Assembly (NCBI GenBank): GCA_963674495.2
Contig: CAXXLG010000002.1
Location: forward strand, 186,001 to 250,000
Reading direction: 5' to 3'
From: RGIG3178 sp963674495
Lineage (GTDB): Bacteria; Bacillota; Clostridia; Christensenellales; QAND01
Length of the DNA: 64,000 nucleotides
Shown here: positions 16,073 through 24,845 of the stretch, piece after piece
Position numbering within the stretch: position 1 is the stretch's first letter
Layout: each line of letters begins with the position of its first letter
Made by a program: the position numbers and the translations under genes
The notes under the pieces: generated by a model
What the model was told of the DNA's origin: nothing
Databases searched by the model: none
What the model saw: only the letters and a program-made list of their open reading frames with translations

Positions 16073-17170
16073 CTATGCACGGTTGAGCCCGCAAAGTTCA
16101 GGATCGACGAACTGTCCGTTTTTGCGTATCAGCGCATCGTCGAAGTATATCTCTCCGCCCTCGTTTTGCAAACAAACCAGATCCCAGTGGATCGCGCTCT
16201 TGTTGCCGTTGGGCGCTTCGTCGTAGCAGGCTCCCATAGCCATGTGGAACGAACCGCCTATCTTTTCGTCGAACAGCGTATCGCACATGGGTTTTTGAAT
16301 GCGCGCGTTGACGCCCAGCGCAAACTCGCCGACAAACCTTGCGCCCTCATCGGTGTTGAGCATTTCGTTCAAACGCTGTGTATTATTCGCCGTCGCCTTG
16401 ACGCATTGTCCGTTTTCAAACGTTAATTGTATATTTTCAAAGCGGAAACCACCCTTGAGGCTGGGCGCGTTGAACGCAACGGTGCCGTTGATGCTGTCTT
16501 TGATGGGGGACGTAAAAATCTCGCCGTCGGGGATGTTGAACTCACCCGCACAGGGAACCACCGTCTGCCCCTTGATGGACAGGTGAAGATCCGTGCCCGG
16601 TCCCACAACGTGCACCTTGCCCGTGCGCTCCATCAGCGCCTGCAAGGGCATAAGGTCGCGCGCCATCCTGTCATAGTCGGCACAGCACACATCAAAGAAG
16701 AAATCCTCAAACGCTTCGGTGCTCATCTGCGCCTTTTGTGCCGCTTCGCCGGTCGGCCATTGCACGACCACCCACCGCGTCTTCTTTTTGCGCATCACCT
16801 CATCGAGCGGTTTGCTGTACAGCAAACTTAACATCGCTTGCGTTTTGGCGGGCACGTCGCTCATCTGGGCATCGTTGTGCGCGCCGTAAAGATGCATGGA
16901 ACAGTCCATGTATTCAAACTGCGCACAGGCAAACTGTGCGCGCATTGTTGTCATCTCTTGGTTGGTATGCATTGTCACAAGACGCTGCACGCGCTCATCC
17001 GTGATGTTGACAAAGGGTTTCCCGCCCGCCTGCTGCACCTTTTTCACCATCAGCGCCAGAAAATCGATATCCGGTTCGCGTGCCAAAAGCGCTACGTTGT
17101 CGCCCCGTTTTACGCGCATCGAATGATGTACCAATATGTCTGCGAGCTTTTCCATTCTGCTGTCCTTCAT
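16073..17170 (-). CDS. M29-family aminopeptidase, copy 2
   Basis: Cytoplasmic dinuclear metal aminopeptidase of the AmpS/AmpT (M29) family, 365 residues. The family metal ligands and catalytic residues are visible: Glu in AGEFNIPDGEIFTSP, Glu in DEGARFVGEFALG, His and Tyr in GSFHMAMGACYDEA, and His/Asp in SAIHWDLVC. The ATG at 17170 has GAGGAG six bases upstream. It lies ten bases after a paralogue, which it resembles along its whole length, so this is a tandem duplication. The best-known relatives remove N-terminal residues from peptides. Confidence 0.9.
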   Translation of the reverse strand: MKDSRMEKLADILVHHSMRVKRGDNVALLAREPDIDFLALMVKKVQQAGGKPFVNITDERVQRLVTMHTNQEMTTMRAQFACAQFEYMDCSMHLYGAHNDAQMSDVPAKTQAMLSLLYSKPLDEVMRKKKTRWVVVQWPTGEAAQKAQMSTEAFEDFFFDVCCADYDRMARDLMPLQALMERTGKVHVVGPGTDLHLSIKGQTVVPCAGEFNIPDGEIFTSPIKDSINGTVAFNAPSLKGGFRFENIQLTFENGQCVKATANNTQRLNEMLNTDEGARFVGEFALGVNARIQKPMCDTLFDEKIGGSFHMAMGACYDEAPNGNKSAIHWDLVCLQNEGGEIYFDDALIRKNGQFVDPELCGLNRA

Positions 17171-17180
17171 CACAAACTCC

Positions 17181-18299
17181 TCAGCGCAGATTTTCCGGGT
17201 TCAGGCCCACCAGTTCATCTATGACAAACTGCCCGTCCTTGCGAATCAATATATCGTCAAAGTATATCTCGCCGCCGCCGTGCTTTGCCGTTTGGATCAA
17301 AATAAGATCCCAGTGCACCGCCGACTTGTTGCCGTTGTCCGCCTCGTCATAGGCATTGCCCGGGGTAAAGTGGATGGAGCCTGCGATTTTCTCGTCAAAG
17401 AGCGTGTCCATCATGGCGGTATGGATGTTGGGGTTCACGCCGATGGCAAACTCGCCCACGAAGCGTGCACCCTCGTCGGTATCGAGGTATTTGTTGATCC
17501 TCTCGTTGTCGTTGCTCGAAGCCTCTACGATCTTGCCGTCTTTGAAAACGAAGCGAATGTTTTCATACTTGAATCCCGAAACCATGCTGGGCGTATTGTA
17601 GTGGATCACGCCGTTGACGCTCTCACGAACAGGCGCGGTATAGATCTCGCCGTCCGGGATGTTGCGTTCGCCGTCGCACTTGATGGCGGATATCCCCTTG
17701 ATGGAAAAAGTCAGATCGGTATCGCCGGGGCCCACAATGCGCACCTTGTCGGTGCGTTGCATCAATTCCACCAACGGGGTCATCGCTTTGGACATTTTGG
17801 CATAGTCCAGATTACACACCGAAAAATAGAAGTCCTCGAACGCTTCGGTGCTCATCTGTGCCAATTGCGCCATGGACGGGTTTGGATAGCGCAGCACCAC
17901 CCATTTTGTTTTGGGCAAGCGTGTTTCCATGTGCACCGGCTTGTTGTATACAAGGCTGAACATCTTTCTTGTTTCCTCATCCACGTCCACGGCCTCGAAC
18001 ACGTTGTGCGAGCCCCGCACGCCGATGAACGCATCCATCGCCTGCATCTTTTCAAGGTCAAGCTTCGCCCAGAGCGCCGCCTGTTCGCTTGTTAAGCCCC
18101 GCATCACCTGGCGCTGTACGCGGCCATTTTGTATCACCACAAACGGATAGCCGCCCACGCTGTATACTTCCTCTACCAGCGCACAGGCCATGTCGCTGTC
18201 GCAGTCCGTCAGGTTGATCCATACCTTCTCGCCTTTTTTCAGTTTGATGGAATAGTGAATCAGATTGTGCGCCAATGTGCGCTGTCTTTGATCAATCAT
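17181..18299 (-). CDS. M29-family aminopeptidase, copy 1
   Basis: Paralogue of the downstream gene, 372 residues from an ATG with a perfect AGGAGG site; the longer open frame overlaps the glycosyltransferase. Metal and catalytic residues are kept: Glu in ERNIPDGEIYTAP, Glu in DEGARFVGEFAIG, His/Tyr in GSIHFTPGNAYDEA, His/Asp in SAVHWDLIL. The N-terminal domain reads HNLIHYSIKLKKGEKVWINL. It overlaps the end of the glycosyltransferase gene by eight bases, so all three genes probably share a transcript. The substrates of the two copies may differ, since the N-terminal domains are more different than the C-terminal ones. Confidence 0.9.
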   Translation of the reverse strand: MIDQRQRTLAHNLIHYSIKLKKGEKVWINLTDCDSDMACALVEEVYSVGGYPFVVIQNGRVQRQVMRGLTSEQAALWAKLDLEKMQAMDAFIGVRGSHNVFEAVDVDEETRKMFSLVYNKPVHMETRLPKTKWVVLRYPNPSMAQLAQMSTEAFEDFYFSVCNLDYAKMSKAMTPLVELMQRTDKVRIVGPGDTDLTFSIKGISAIKCDGERNIPDGEIYTAPVRESVNGVIHYNTPSMVSGFKYENIRFVFKDGKIVEASSNDNERINKYLDTDEGARFVGEFAIGVNPNIHTAMMDTLFDEKIAGSIHFTPGNAYDEADNGNKSAVHWDLILIQTAKHGGGEIYFDDILIRKDGQFVIDELVGLNPENLR

Positions 18300-19266
18300 C
18301 GCTTGTTTCCTCCTGGTTCGACTGTACTTTTTTGGCTGTCCTGCGGTAGAACTCGTCCATAATATAGAGCGGCCTGTTCTTCGCTTCCTCATAGATGCGG
18401 CCCAGATAGCTGCCCACAAGACCGAGGCACATGAACAAAACGCCCAGCAGCAGATAGAGGCCGGACATCGCGAATGTCATGCCGGTGATAGTATGTCCCG
18501 ATATAAGCCGTACAATTTGCACGATCAGCGCCACAAATGCGCCAAAGGCGGTCAACGCGCCGATGCGGGTGGACAGGGTCAGAGGCTTGATGGAAAACGT
18601 AAAGATCCCGTTTGATGCCAGTTGAAGCATCTGTTTGATGCCGTATTTCGTTTGGCCCGCCGCGCGCTCCTTGCGCTCAAACTCCACCGGGCGTTGGTCA
18701 AAGCCCACCCAGCTGACCATACCGCGCAGGTACCGGTTGTGCTCGCCCATGCCAATGATCTCTTTGACCACCTTGCGGTCCATCAATCGGAAATCGCCGG
18801 TGTCCAGCGGCGCATTGGAGTTGGAGAGCCAGTGGAACACACGGTAGAATGCCGCGCTGGTCATCTTTTTAAAAATCGTTTCCCCTTCGCGGTTCTTGCG
18901 CTTGCCATATACGATATCCGCGCCGTCCTTCCAAAGGGCGGCCATCTGCGGAATAATCTCGGGCGGATCCTGAAGGTCCGCATCAATGAGCACCACCGCC
19001 CGGCCCCGTGAAGCATCCATTCCGGCGCTGGAAGCGGCCTGCTGTCCAAAATTGCGAGAGAAAGAAAGGACCACCACATGATCATCCATTTCATACAGTT
19101 CGCGCAGCACCGCAAGCGTACCGTCACGGCTCCCGTCGTTTACAAATATGAGCTCGTACGGCTCGTCCATGTTTTCCATAACATCATGAAGTCTGGCGTA
19201 CGTGGTTTGAAGCACTTCCTGCTCGTTGAAACAGGGCACCACGACGGAATAGACAATGTTTGCCAA
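18292..19266 (-). CDS. Family 2 glycosyltransferase with two C-terminal membrane helices (ArnC/DPM1-like)
   Basis: Protein of 324 residues starting at a TTG codon with GGGAGG upstream. The GT-A domain (YSVVVPCFNEQEVL, FVNDGSRDGTL, LSFSRNFGQQAA, LIDADLQDPPE, TGDFRLMDRKVV) is followed by two membrane segments (IGALTAFGAFVALIVQIVRL; GLYLLLGVLFMCLGLVGSYL). This architecture belongs to polyprenyl-phosphate sugar transferases that load a sugar onto undecaprenyl phosphate for envelope glycan decoration. The end overlaps the first M29 gene, an unexpected partner. Confidence 0.9.
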   Translation of the reverse strand: MANIVYSVVVPCFNEQEVLQTTYARLHDVMENMDEPYELIFVNDGSRDGTLAVLRELYEMDDHVVVLSFSRNFGQQAASSAGMDASRGRAVVLIDADLQDPPEIIPQMAALWKDGADIVYGKRKNREGETIFKKMTSAAFYRVFHWLSNSNAPLDTGDFRLMDRKVVKEIIGMGEHNRYLRGMVSWVGFDQRPVEFERKERAAGQTKYGIKQMLQLASNGIFTFSIKPLTLSTRIGALTAFGAFVALIVQIVRLISGHTITGMTFAMSGLYLLLGVLFMCLGLVGSYLGRIYEEAKNRPLYIMDEFYRRTAKKVQSNQEETSDD

Positions 19267-19327
19267 CGGCGTTCCCTCCCTTACCGATTTATTATAACCT
19301 TTCCAGTCGCAAAAGAAAAGACGAGTC

Positions 19328-19357
19328 CTTGTGCGCTAAACCAATCCCGCGCACAAG
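19328..19357 (-). terminator. Probable terminator hairpin downstream of pepD
   Basis: Nine-base perfect stem CTTGTGCGC / GCGCACAAG with a 12-base loop, followed on the minus strand after a short gap by a CTTTTCTTTT run. Not a textbook T-tract, so moderate support. Confidence 0.5.
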
Positions 19358-19423
19358 AACCCCTGGTCAATTACAGTGTTTCTACAAGTCCGCACGTGTT
19401 ATCCTACAAACATTCCATTTTCT

Positions 19424-20854
19424 TTAAGCCGCAAACCGCTTGAATATCTCTATCAACAGCTTCCATACCTTGTCCACCGACGGCAAATACAGCACCTCGT
19501 TTGGCGTATGCGCGTTGTGTGTTTCCGCGCCCATCGCAATGATATCGAGATCCGGCGCCTTTGACAACAGGATGCCGCATTCAAGTCCCGCATGGATGGC
19601 TTTGACCTTGATGTCCTCGTGGAACAGGTCACGATACGCCTGCACAAGCACTTTGCGCGCTTTGGAATCGGGATCGTACGCCCAGCCGGGATAGCGGTTG
19701 TACGCACGCACATCACAGCAAAACGCCGCACCCAAAAGGCGAAGTCTCGCCTCGGTTTCGTCCTGTTTGCTCGCGACGCTCGAACGCGGGGAAAACGTCA
19801 GCGTGACGCTGTTGCCCTGCGTCTTGATCACGCCAAGATTTACCGATGTCTCCACCAGCCCCTCCATGGAATGGCTCTTGGACAAAACGCCGTTGGGCGA
19901 GAGCATGATCAAGGATACGATGTCGCGCGTGTCCTTTTCGCTCATCTGTTCAACAACGCTCTCATCGCAGCGCTCCACCGTAAAGGCAAACGCTTTATCC
20001 ACTTCGCTAAGTTCAGCCTTGATGATGCTTGCCATGTCCAGCGCTTTGTCCACCAGCGCATCGGGATCGCCGGCAGTCACCACCGCAAAGCATTCGCGTG
20101 GGATCGCATTGTCCTTGCTCCCGCCGTCTATGGAGACAAGATGAAACGGCGGCAGTGCGCAAAGAATGCGCCCCATCAGCTTGTTCGAATTGGCGCGGTG
20201 GCGGGCTATGCAGGTACCGCTGTGTCCGCCCATCAGCCCAGTCAAAGACAGGCGCAATGCACAACCTGTCGCCGGTTGAGGCGCAAAATGTTTCACACTA
20301 TCCATCCGCATACCGCCCGCACAGCTGACGATGGCGGTATCGTCGGGACCGGAGTCCATATTGATCATGGTCTTGGCGTCGATCCAATCACCGTCCACCG
20401 CGTGCGCGCCCAAAAGGCCCACTTCTTCCTGTACGGTAAACAAGCATTCGAGCGGCGGATGCACGATGCTATCGTCATCCAAAATAGCCAGCATCAGCGC
20501 CACCGCCACGCCGTTGTCCGCACCCAGCGTGGTGCCGTCGGCGCGAAGCGTATCCCCGTCAACCACAAGATGTATGGGATCGCGTTCGAAATCGTGCTGC
20601 GTTGCCGCGTTCTTCTCACACACAATGTCGGTGTGTCCCTGCAGCAATACGGCGTCCTTCCCCTCGCAGCCGTTGGCAGGCTTTTTGATCATGATGTTGT
20701 TCATCTCGTCGCGTAGACACTGTAGGTTTCGCTGCTTTGCAAAATCGCACAGATAGTCCGCAATGGCCTTTTCATGGTACGAACAACGCGGGATAGCGCT
20801 AATTCGTTCAAAATACTGGAAAAATGCTTTGGGTTCCCAATCGATAAGTGCCAT
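19424..20854 (-). CDS. pepD: Cytosol nonspecific dipeptidase (aminoacyl-histidine dipeptidase, M20)
   Basis: Zinc dipeptidase of the PepD family, 476 residues, full length. The N-terminus IPRCSYHEKAIADYLCDFA is typical. Metal ligands are seen in LLQGHTDIVCEK, TLGADNGVAVALML, VQEEVGLLGA (general base Glu-Glu), MDSG and, near the end, GLECGILLSKAPDLDIIAMG. Hydrolyses dipeptides including X-His types and so completes peptide catabolism together with the nearby aminopeptidases. A lipoprotein gene lies 15 bases upstream in the same direction. Confidence 0.93.
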   Translation of the reverse strand: MALIDWEPKAFFQYFERISAIPRCSYHEKAIADYLCDFAKQRNLQCLRDEMNNIMIKKPANGCEGKDAVLLQGHTDIVCEKNAATQHDFERDPIHLVVDGDTLRADGTTLGADNGVAVALMLAILDDDSIVHPPLECLFTVQEEVGLLGAHAVDGDWIDAKTMINMDSGPDDTAIVSCAGGMRMDSVKHFAPQPATGCALRLSLTGLMGGHSGTCIARHRANSNKLMGRILCALPPFHLVSIDGGSKDNAIPRECFAVVTAGDPDALVDKALDMASIIKAELSEVDKAFAFTVERCDESVVEQMSEKDTRDIVSLIMLSPNGVLSKSHSMEGLVETSVNLGVIKTQGNSVTLTFSPRSSVASKQDETEARLRLLGAAFCCDVRAYNRYPGWAYDPDSKARKVLVQAYRDLFHEDIKVKAIHAGLECGILLSKAPDLDIIAMGAETHNAHTPNEVLYLPSVDKVWKLLIEIFKRFAA

Positions 20855-20869
20855 AATACTTCTCCTTCT

Positions 20870-21859
20870 TTATGTCCAGTCGATGCTGTCCATGCTGGGC
20901 ACGATCACGGTCTGATAATACGCTTCATCCAGCACAGGCCTCAGCGCACTGCTTACCCAAAGATAGCGGACACGTCCGTTTTCCTCTTTTTTGCTCAGGC
21001 GTACCCGGTTGATCTTGCCTTCTTGCAAACAGGTCACTTCAACCACGCCATTATGTTGTGAAAAGGCGTAGCCATACACGTCCTCATGCCCCTCAAGGTC
21101 TCTGAGGCTTCGTACGATATCTTCATACTGCGTTTGGGTTACCGCGCCCGTCTCCACGCGGTAGATGCTGTCGCCCGCCGCCGCCTGGAATTCAAGGATG
21201 AGCAGACTGTTCTCAAAATCATAGTCCGGCGTCAGCCACCAGCTGTTCGGCGCGGTGAGCGCAAGGCCAAAATCCTCCACAAAATCGTAGCGTTCCAGCG
21301 TACGCTGATCCACCGCCGGCGGATCGGCGTCCTGCGTGACAGTTATGCTTGCAAGAAGATCCAGGAAATTTTGGCGCTGCATTGTGTACGCATTTTCACC
21401 GGTTGCTTCCACAACGGCGCGCATGTACAGTTTGGGCGCAACATCGTACCAACTGCGCGATCCTTCAAACGCAACGGTGTGCTTTTCGTCCTCCACCCCG
21501 CTAACCAGTGTGCCTTCATATGCGCCCGCAGTGTACGCCTCAGCGGTGACATCGTCCATGTCCAACTGCTGCAAAAAAACGTTGTGCTGCGCCTGCGTTT
21601 CGTCCATCCACAAAAACTGCACCGCAGCCTGCCCGCCATCAAAGGCAAACAGCGCCGTCATGCCCTGCCCAACGTCCTCGTCGTCCTGGTATTCCCAGCT
21701 CTTTGAAAAGTGAAATGTCGTCTGCGTCACATAGCTTTCAAACCTGGCCGTTGTCGCCGTTGCCGTAGCGGTCGGTTCAGTCTGCTGTTGTGTACCGGTA
21801 CAGCCGCACACCGTAAGCAATATCGCCAGGATTAGCACCATGCCAATGACTTTTTTCAT
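20870..21859 (-). CDS. Predicted lipoprotein with two similar PsbP-like halves
   Basis: Exported lipoprotein of 329 residues starting MKKVIGMVLILAILLTVCGC with AAGGAG upstream. The second Cys in VCGC is the likely lipidated residue. After a Thr/Ala linker (TEPTATATATTARF) there are two domains of about 130 residues. Each opens with an aromatic segment (FHFSKSWEYQDDEDVGQGM; LALTAPNSWWLTPDYDFE), has a central YEGTL or YGYAF strand pair, and ends with a helix before ITVTQD or SIDWT. The fold guess (PsbP/Mog1-like) is from this pattern only. Function unknown. It probably shares a transcript with pepD. Confidence 0.75.
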   Translation of the reverse strand: MKKVIGMVLILAILLTVCGCTGTQQQTEPTATATATTARFESYVTQTTFHFSKSWEYQDDEDVGQGMTALFAFDGGQAAVQFLWMDETQAQHNVFLQQLDMDDVTAEAYTAGAYEGTLVSGVEDEKHTVAFEGSRSWYDVAPKLYMRAVVEATGENAYTMQRQNFLDLLASITVTQDADPPAVDQRTLERYDFVEDFGLALTAPNSWWLTPDYDFENSLLILEFQAAAGDSIYRVETGAVTQTQYEDIVRSLRDLEGHEDVYGYAFSQHNGVVEVTCLQEGKINRVRLSKKEENGRVRYLWVSSALRPVLDEAYYQTVIVPSMDSIDWT

Positions 21860-22335
21860 CGTGCGCTCCTTCGCCGTATTTGCTTTCATCATACCCATAA
21901 GTTCGATACAATGCAAGGATATCAACGCAGTCCGCGCGGCGGCGCCTTGTATCGCGTATACAGCCCCGATGCGCTGTACATGAAGATACCTAGCCTCCCC
22001 CACGCCGTGCCACCAGGGTTGAGACGACATCGCGGACAGCATCGTCACCACAAGAAATTGACCAAAACATGCACGCTGCTCACAAGCTTATCAGCTGCCC
22101 GTGTGGCACCGAAGTAGTGGTGACAGCCTTGCATTCAGCGTCATTCCTCTCCCGACCGGGCCGCCGCCAATACGCCGGGTGGGCATTACACATCCAGCAA
22201 GGCAAACAGCCCGGGCGGCGAGGTTCTTGTTCCATACGGGATACACCTGGATTTTGGCAGTCACACGCCTTGTACAACCAGCTCCTAGAAGCGCATCAAA
22301 CAGTTATAGCCGCGGCATGCATTTGACAATAGCAA
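21860..22335. other. Non-coding or unrecognised stretch upstream of the lipoprotein gene
   Basis: Nearly 480 bases without a supported gene. Short frames exist on both strands but none has a ribosome binding site together with a recognisable sequence. It is GC-richer than the other spacers and could be decayed coding sequence; I could not identify it. Confidence 0.5.
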
Positions 22336-22372
22336 CAAAAAAGCAGGGTACCGTTATGGCACCCTGTTTTTG
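22336..22372 (-). terminator. Rho-independent terminator of the mandelate racemase-type gene
   Basis: Stem AAAAAGCAGGGT...ACCCTGTTTTT with near-perfect pairing. On the minus strand it is followed by a T-run ending 5 bases into the spacer. Confidence 0.85.
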
Positions 22373-22390
22373 TCCGTTCTATCAGCTTCG

Positions 22391-23572
22391 CTAAAACTCT
22401 TCCACAGTCACTCTGTCACAGTTCGAAAGCGCATAGTCCGACCATTCGTTGCCGATGCCCGGTATTTCGGGTGGCGCCAACATACCGTTTTGCGGCTGAT
22501 AATCGTACTTACACAGTTCCCGGTTGAATGCCGCAAGGTTGTTCATATGATTCTCATGAATGGCAAAATTGGGGATGGCACATTCAAGATGCATCGCCGC
22601 CGCCGTGGATAGCGGACTGGCACACACGTGTGCTTGCACACTGATGTCGTACGGGTGCGCCATGTCGCAGATCTTTTTCCCCTCGGTGATACCGCCGGTG
22701 TTACCCAAGTCCGGCTGGATCACCTGCACGGACAGGTTTTCGAAATATTGCATATACTGCCAGCGCGTATACACGCGTTCACCCAACGCGATGGGAATGT
22801 TGAGCTGATCGTGGATGTACTTGGCCAGCTTGGGTGTGGGCGTATTTGGCTCCTCGTAATACAGTATGTTGTACTTTTCGATCCGCCGGCCAATCTGCAC
22901 GGCGGACAGTGCGTCAGTGTGCGCATGGTTCTCCATAATGATGTCCACGTTCGGCCCCACCGCCTCGCGCACAGCGGCAATCCGCTGCTCCACCAGATCC
23001 AGCGTACGGGGTTTTAAAAGCCCCGTCCAATGCTCGGGCGTCAGCGGTTCGCCCCGATCGCCGTAGATGAAGAAATCGAACTTGACCGCGTCGTACCCGT
23101 CCGCAACGGCCTTCTTTGCATGATCGGCATAATCCTGCGTAGTCTTGGCCAATGTTCTCTGTGGCCCCCAGCCAAACTGCAGCTGACTGGCGTAGCAGCG
23201 CAGCTTCTCCCTGTGCTTACCGCCCAGCAACTTATATACCGGAACGCCATAGAATTTGCCCTTGATATCCCACAGCGCAATGTCGATGGCGCTGATGCCC
23301 GCAAACACCACCGGCCCACCATTCTGTCCCCAAAATGTCCGTTTGTACAGTTTCTCCCAAATGACGTCGGTATCCAGCGGATCCATGCCAATGATCAGCC
23401 GGGACAGGTCACGCATCATGCACAAAGCCGCCGGCGCGCCGATGTGTATGGCCAATCCCGCCTCACCGTCCCCAAAGACGCCTTCGTCGGTATGTACCCG
23501 ACATACCACTGGCCGAAGCGCCGATGGTATCCGTGTTTTCAACTGCATAACGTCCACTCTTGTGATCTTCAT
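22391..23572 (-). CDS. Mandelate racemase/muconate lactonising-family sugar-acid dehydratase
   Basis: Enolase-superfamily enzyme of 393 residues. The N-terminal capping domain (MKITRVDVMQLKTRIPSALR, TDEGVFGDGEAGL) precedes a barrel with KFDFFIYGD, Glu in IIMENHAHTDALS, Glu in YYEEPNTP, Glu in IALGERVYTRWQYM, IQPDLGNTGGITEGKKI and a late His in SVQAHVCASP. The GNTGGITE and GERVYTRW blocks resemble galactonate/gluconate-type acid-sugar dehydratases, but the exact substrate cannot be assigned. It stands alone between a promoter and a terminator. It could feed the kind of 2-keto-3-deoxy acid that the broken HpcH aldolase at 6.3-7.0 kb would have cleaved. Confidence 0.85.
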   Translation of the reverse strand: MKITRVDVMQLKTRIPSALRPVVCRVHTDEGVFGDGEAGLAIHIGAPAALCMMRDLSRLIIGMDPLDTDVIWEKLYKRTFWGQNGGPVVFAGISAIDIALWDIKGKFYGVPVYKLLGGKHREKLRCYASQLQFGWGPQRTLAKTTQDYADHAKKAVADGYDAVKFDFFIYGDRGEPLTPEHWTGLLKPRTLDLVEQRIAAVREAVGPNVDIIMENHAHTDALSAVQIGRRIEKYNILYYEEPNTPTPKLAKYIHDQLNIPIALGERVYTRWQYMQYFENLSVQVIQPDLGNTGGITEGKKICDMAHPYDISVQAHVCASPLSTAAAMHLECAIPNFAIHENHMNNLAAFNRELCKYDYQPQNGMLAPPEIPGIGNEWSDYALSNCDRVTVEEF

Positions 23573-23633
23573 CTGTTGTGCCCATTCCCTCTCGTTGTTT
23601 GTTGTCGTTAAAATACCGCATATGTATGATTAG

Positions 23634-23661
23634 ATTATAGCATAACCCCATGGGCTCAAAA
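23634..23661 (-). promoter_or_regulatory. Candidate promoter of the dehydratase gene
   Basis: Minus strand: a perfect extended -10 (TGCTATAAT) with a weak -35 (TTTTGA) 16 bases upstream, about 60 bases before the start codon. Confidence 0.5.
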
Positions 23662-23799
23662 CGTCCTCCGCAATTATGCTCTTAATGATTTATTTGTCAC
23701 AAATCCCAATGTGAGCAAAGCTGTCCTCCCTTTTGCAAATCAACATCATAACAATGCAATAATACCTTTATACGTGCGTGTGTACTAAGCAATACGCTT

Positions 23800-23828
23800 T
23801 TGAAACGGCTTCATAAACTTGATATTAG
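23800..23828 (+). promoter_or_regulatory. Candidate sigma-A promoter of the aldo/keto reductase gene
   Basis: Plus strand: -35 TTGAAA, 17-base spacer, -10 TATTAG, about 60 bases before the GTG start. Confidence 0.5.
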
Positions 23829-23890
23829 TAATATATAGATATACAATGAATACATACTGGATTTCATATTTTTGGAAGGAGTTTTCTATT

Positions 23891-24736
23891 GTGATTCAAT
23901 TGCCGGATGGAACAAGCGTACCAAAATTAGGGCAGGGAACCTGGCACATGGCTGAGGACTCTAGAAAATGGAATGATGAGTTGGCCGCGTTGAAATTGGG
24001 GATTGACCTGGGCCTGACCCTGCTCGATACAGCCGAAATCTATGGTGACGGCCAGTCCGAATTGTTGGTGGGTGAAGCGATCAAGGGTTTCCCTGTTGAC
24101 GATCTGTTCATCGTCTCTAAGGTGCACCCGGAGAACGCCAACAGGAAAAACATTTTTCAAAGCTGCGAGAGTTCCCTCAGGCGGATGGGTCTGGAATCCA
24201 TCAACCTATATCTTCTTCATTGGCGAGGCACCACCCCATTGAGCGAAACGATAGAGTGTATGGAGGAACTGGTACATCAGGGAAAGATTCAGCGATGGGG
24301 TGTTTCCAATTTGGATACGGCGGACATGGAGGAGCTGTTCTCCATCGCAGGCGGGAATCGGTGCGCCGCCAACCAAGTGCTGTACCATCTCGGTTCTAGG
24401 GGAATCGAATTTGATCTAATCCCCTGGCTTAGCCGCTACGGCATTCCGTTTATGGCCTATTGCCCCATCGCGCAGGGTGGATCGCTGAACAGGACCCTGT
24501 ACACCCATCCATCCGTTCAGTCCGTTGCCACAAAGCACCACGTTACCGTGGCACAAATCCTGCTCGCTTTCGTCCTTTCCAACAAAAGCTCAATCGCCAT
24601 TGCCAAAGCGGGCAACAGGGTTCATGTGGAACAGAATCGCATGGCAATGGATATTCGGCTGGACGAAACGGATATGCGTATGCTCAACGCTGCTTTTCCA
24701 GCGCCAACGGGTAAAATACCGCTGGACATCAACTGA
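23891..24736 (+). CDS. Aldo/keto reductase
   Basis: NAD(P)H-dependent carbonyl reductase of 281 residues. A GTG start is chosen because GGAAGGAG lies nine bases before it and the sequence from MIQLPDGTSVPKLGQGTW matches the family. The catalytic tetrad is visible: Asp and Tyr in LLDTAEIYGDG, Lys in FIVSKVHPEN and His in YLLHWRG. Cofactor-binding IAIAKAGNRVHVEQN is near the end. Possible roles are sugar or aldehyde reduction; the substrate is unknown. A broken iron alcohol dehydrogenase gene follows 110 bases later, so this region may once have been a small redox operon. Confidence 0.92.
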   Translation: MIQLPDGTSVPKLGQGTWHMAEDSRKWNDELAALKLGIDLGLTLLDTAEIYGDGQSELLVGEAIKGFPVDDLFIVSKVHPENANRKNIFQSCESSLRRMGLESINLYLLHWRGTTPLSETIECMEELVHQGKIQRWGVSNLDTADMEELFSIAGGNRCAANQVLYHLGSRGIEFDLIPWLSRYGIPFMAYCPIAQGGSLNRTLYTHPSVQSVATKHHVTVAQILLAFVLSNKSSIAIAKAGNRVHVEQNRMAMDIRLDETDMRMLNAAFPAPTGKIPLDIN

Positions 24737-24845
24737 TATAGACGCATTGTAAAAGCCATCTTTTGTGGCCCTTCCCCAGCGGTTGTTTCCCAAAAGGGCC
24801 GCGTTGATCTTTTCATTCCAACTACAATTTTATAAGAGGATAAAC

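Noticed and set aside
19592..20716. Long plus-strand frame opposite pepD
   Set aside because: No start signal and a composition typical of antisense of a GC-rich gene; pepD is clearly real.
22060..22335. Possible structured RNA upstream of the lipoprotein gene
   Set aside because: GC-rich and with partial complementarity, but no match I could make to SRP, RNase P, tmRNA, 6S or a riboswitch core.
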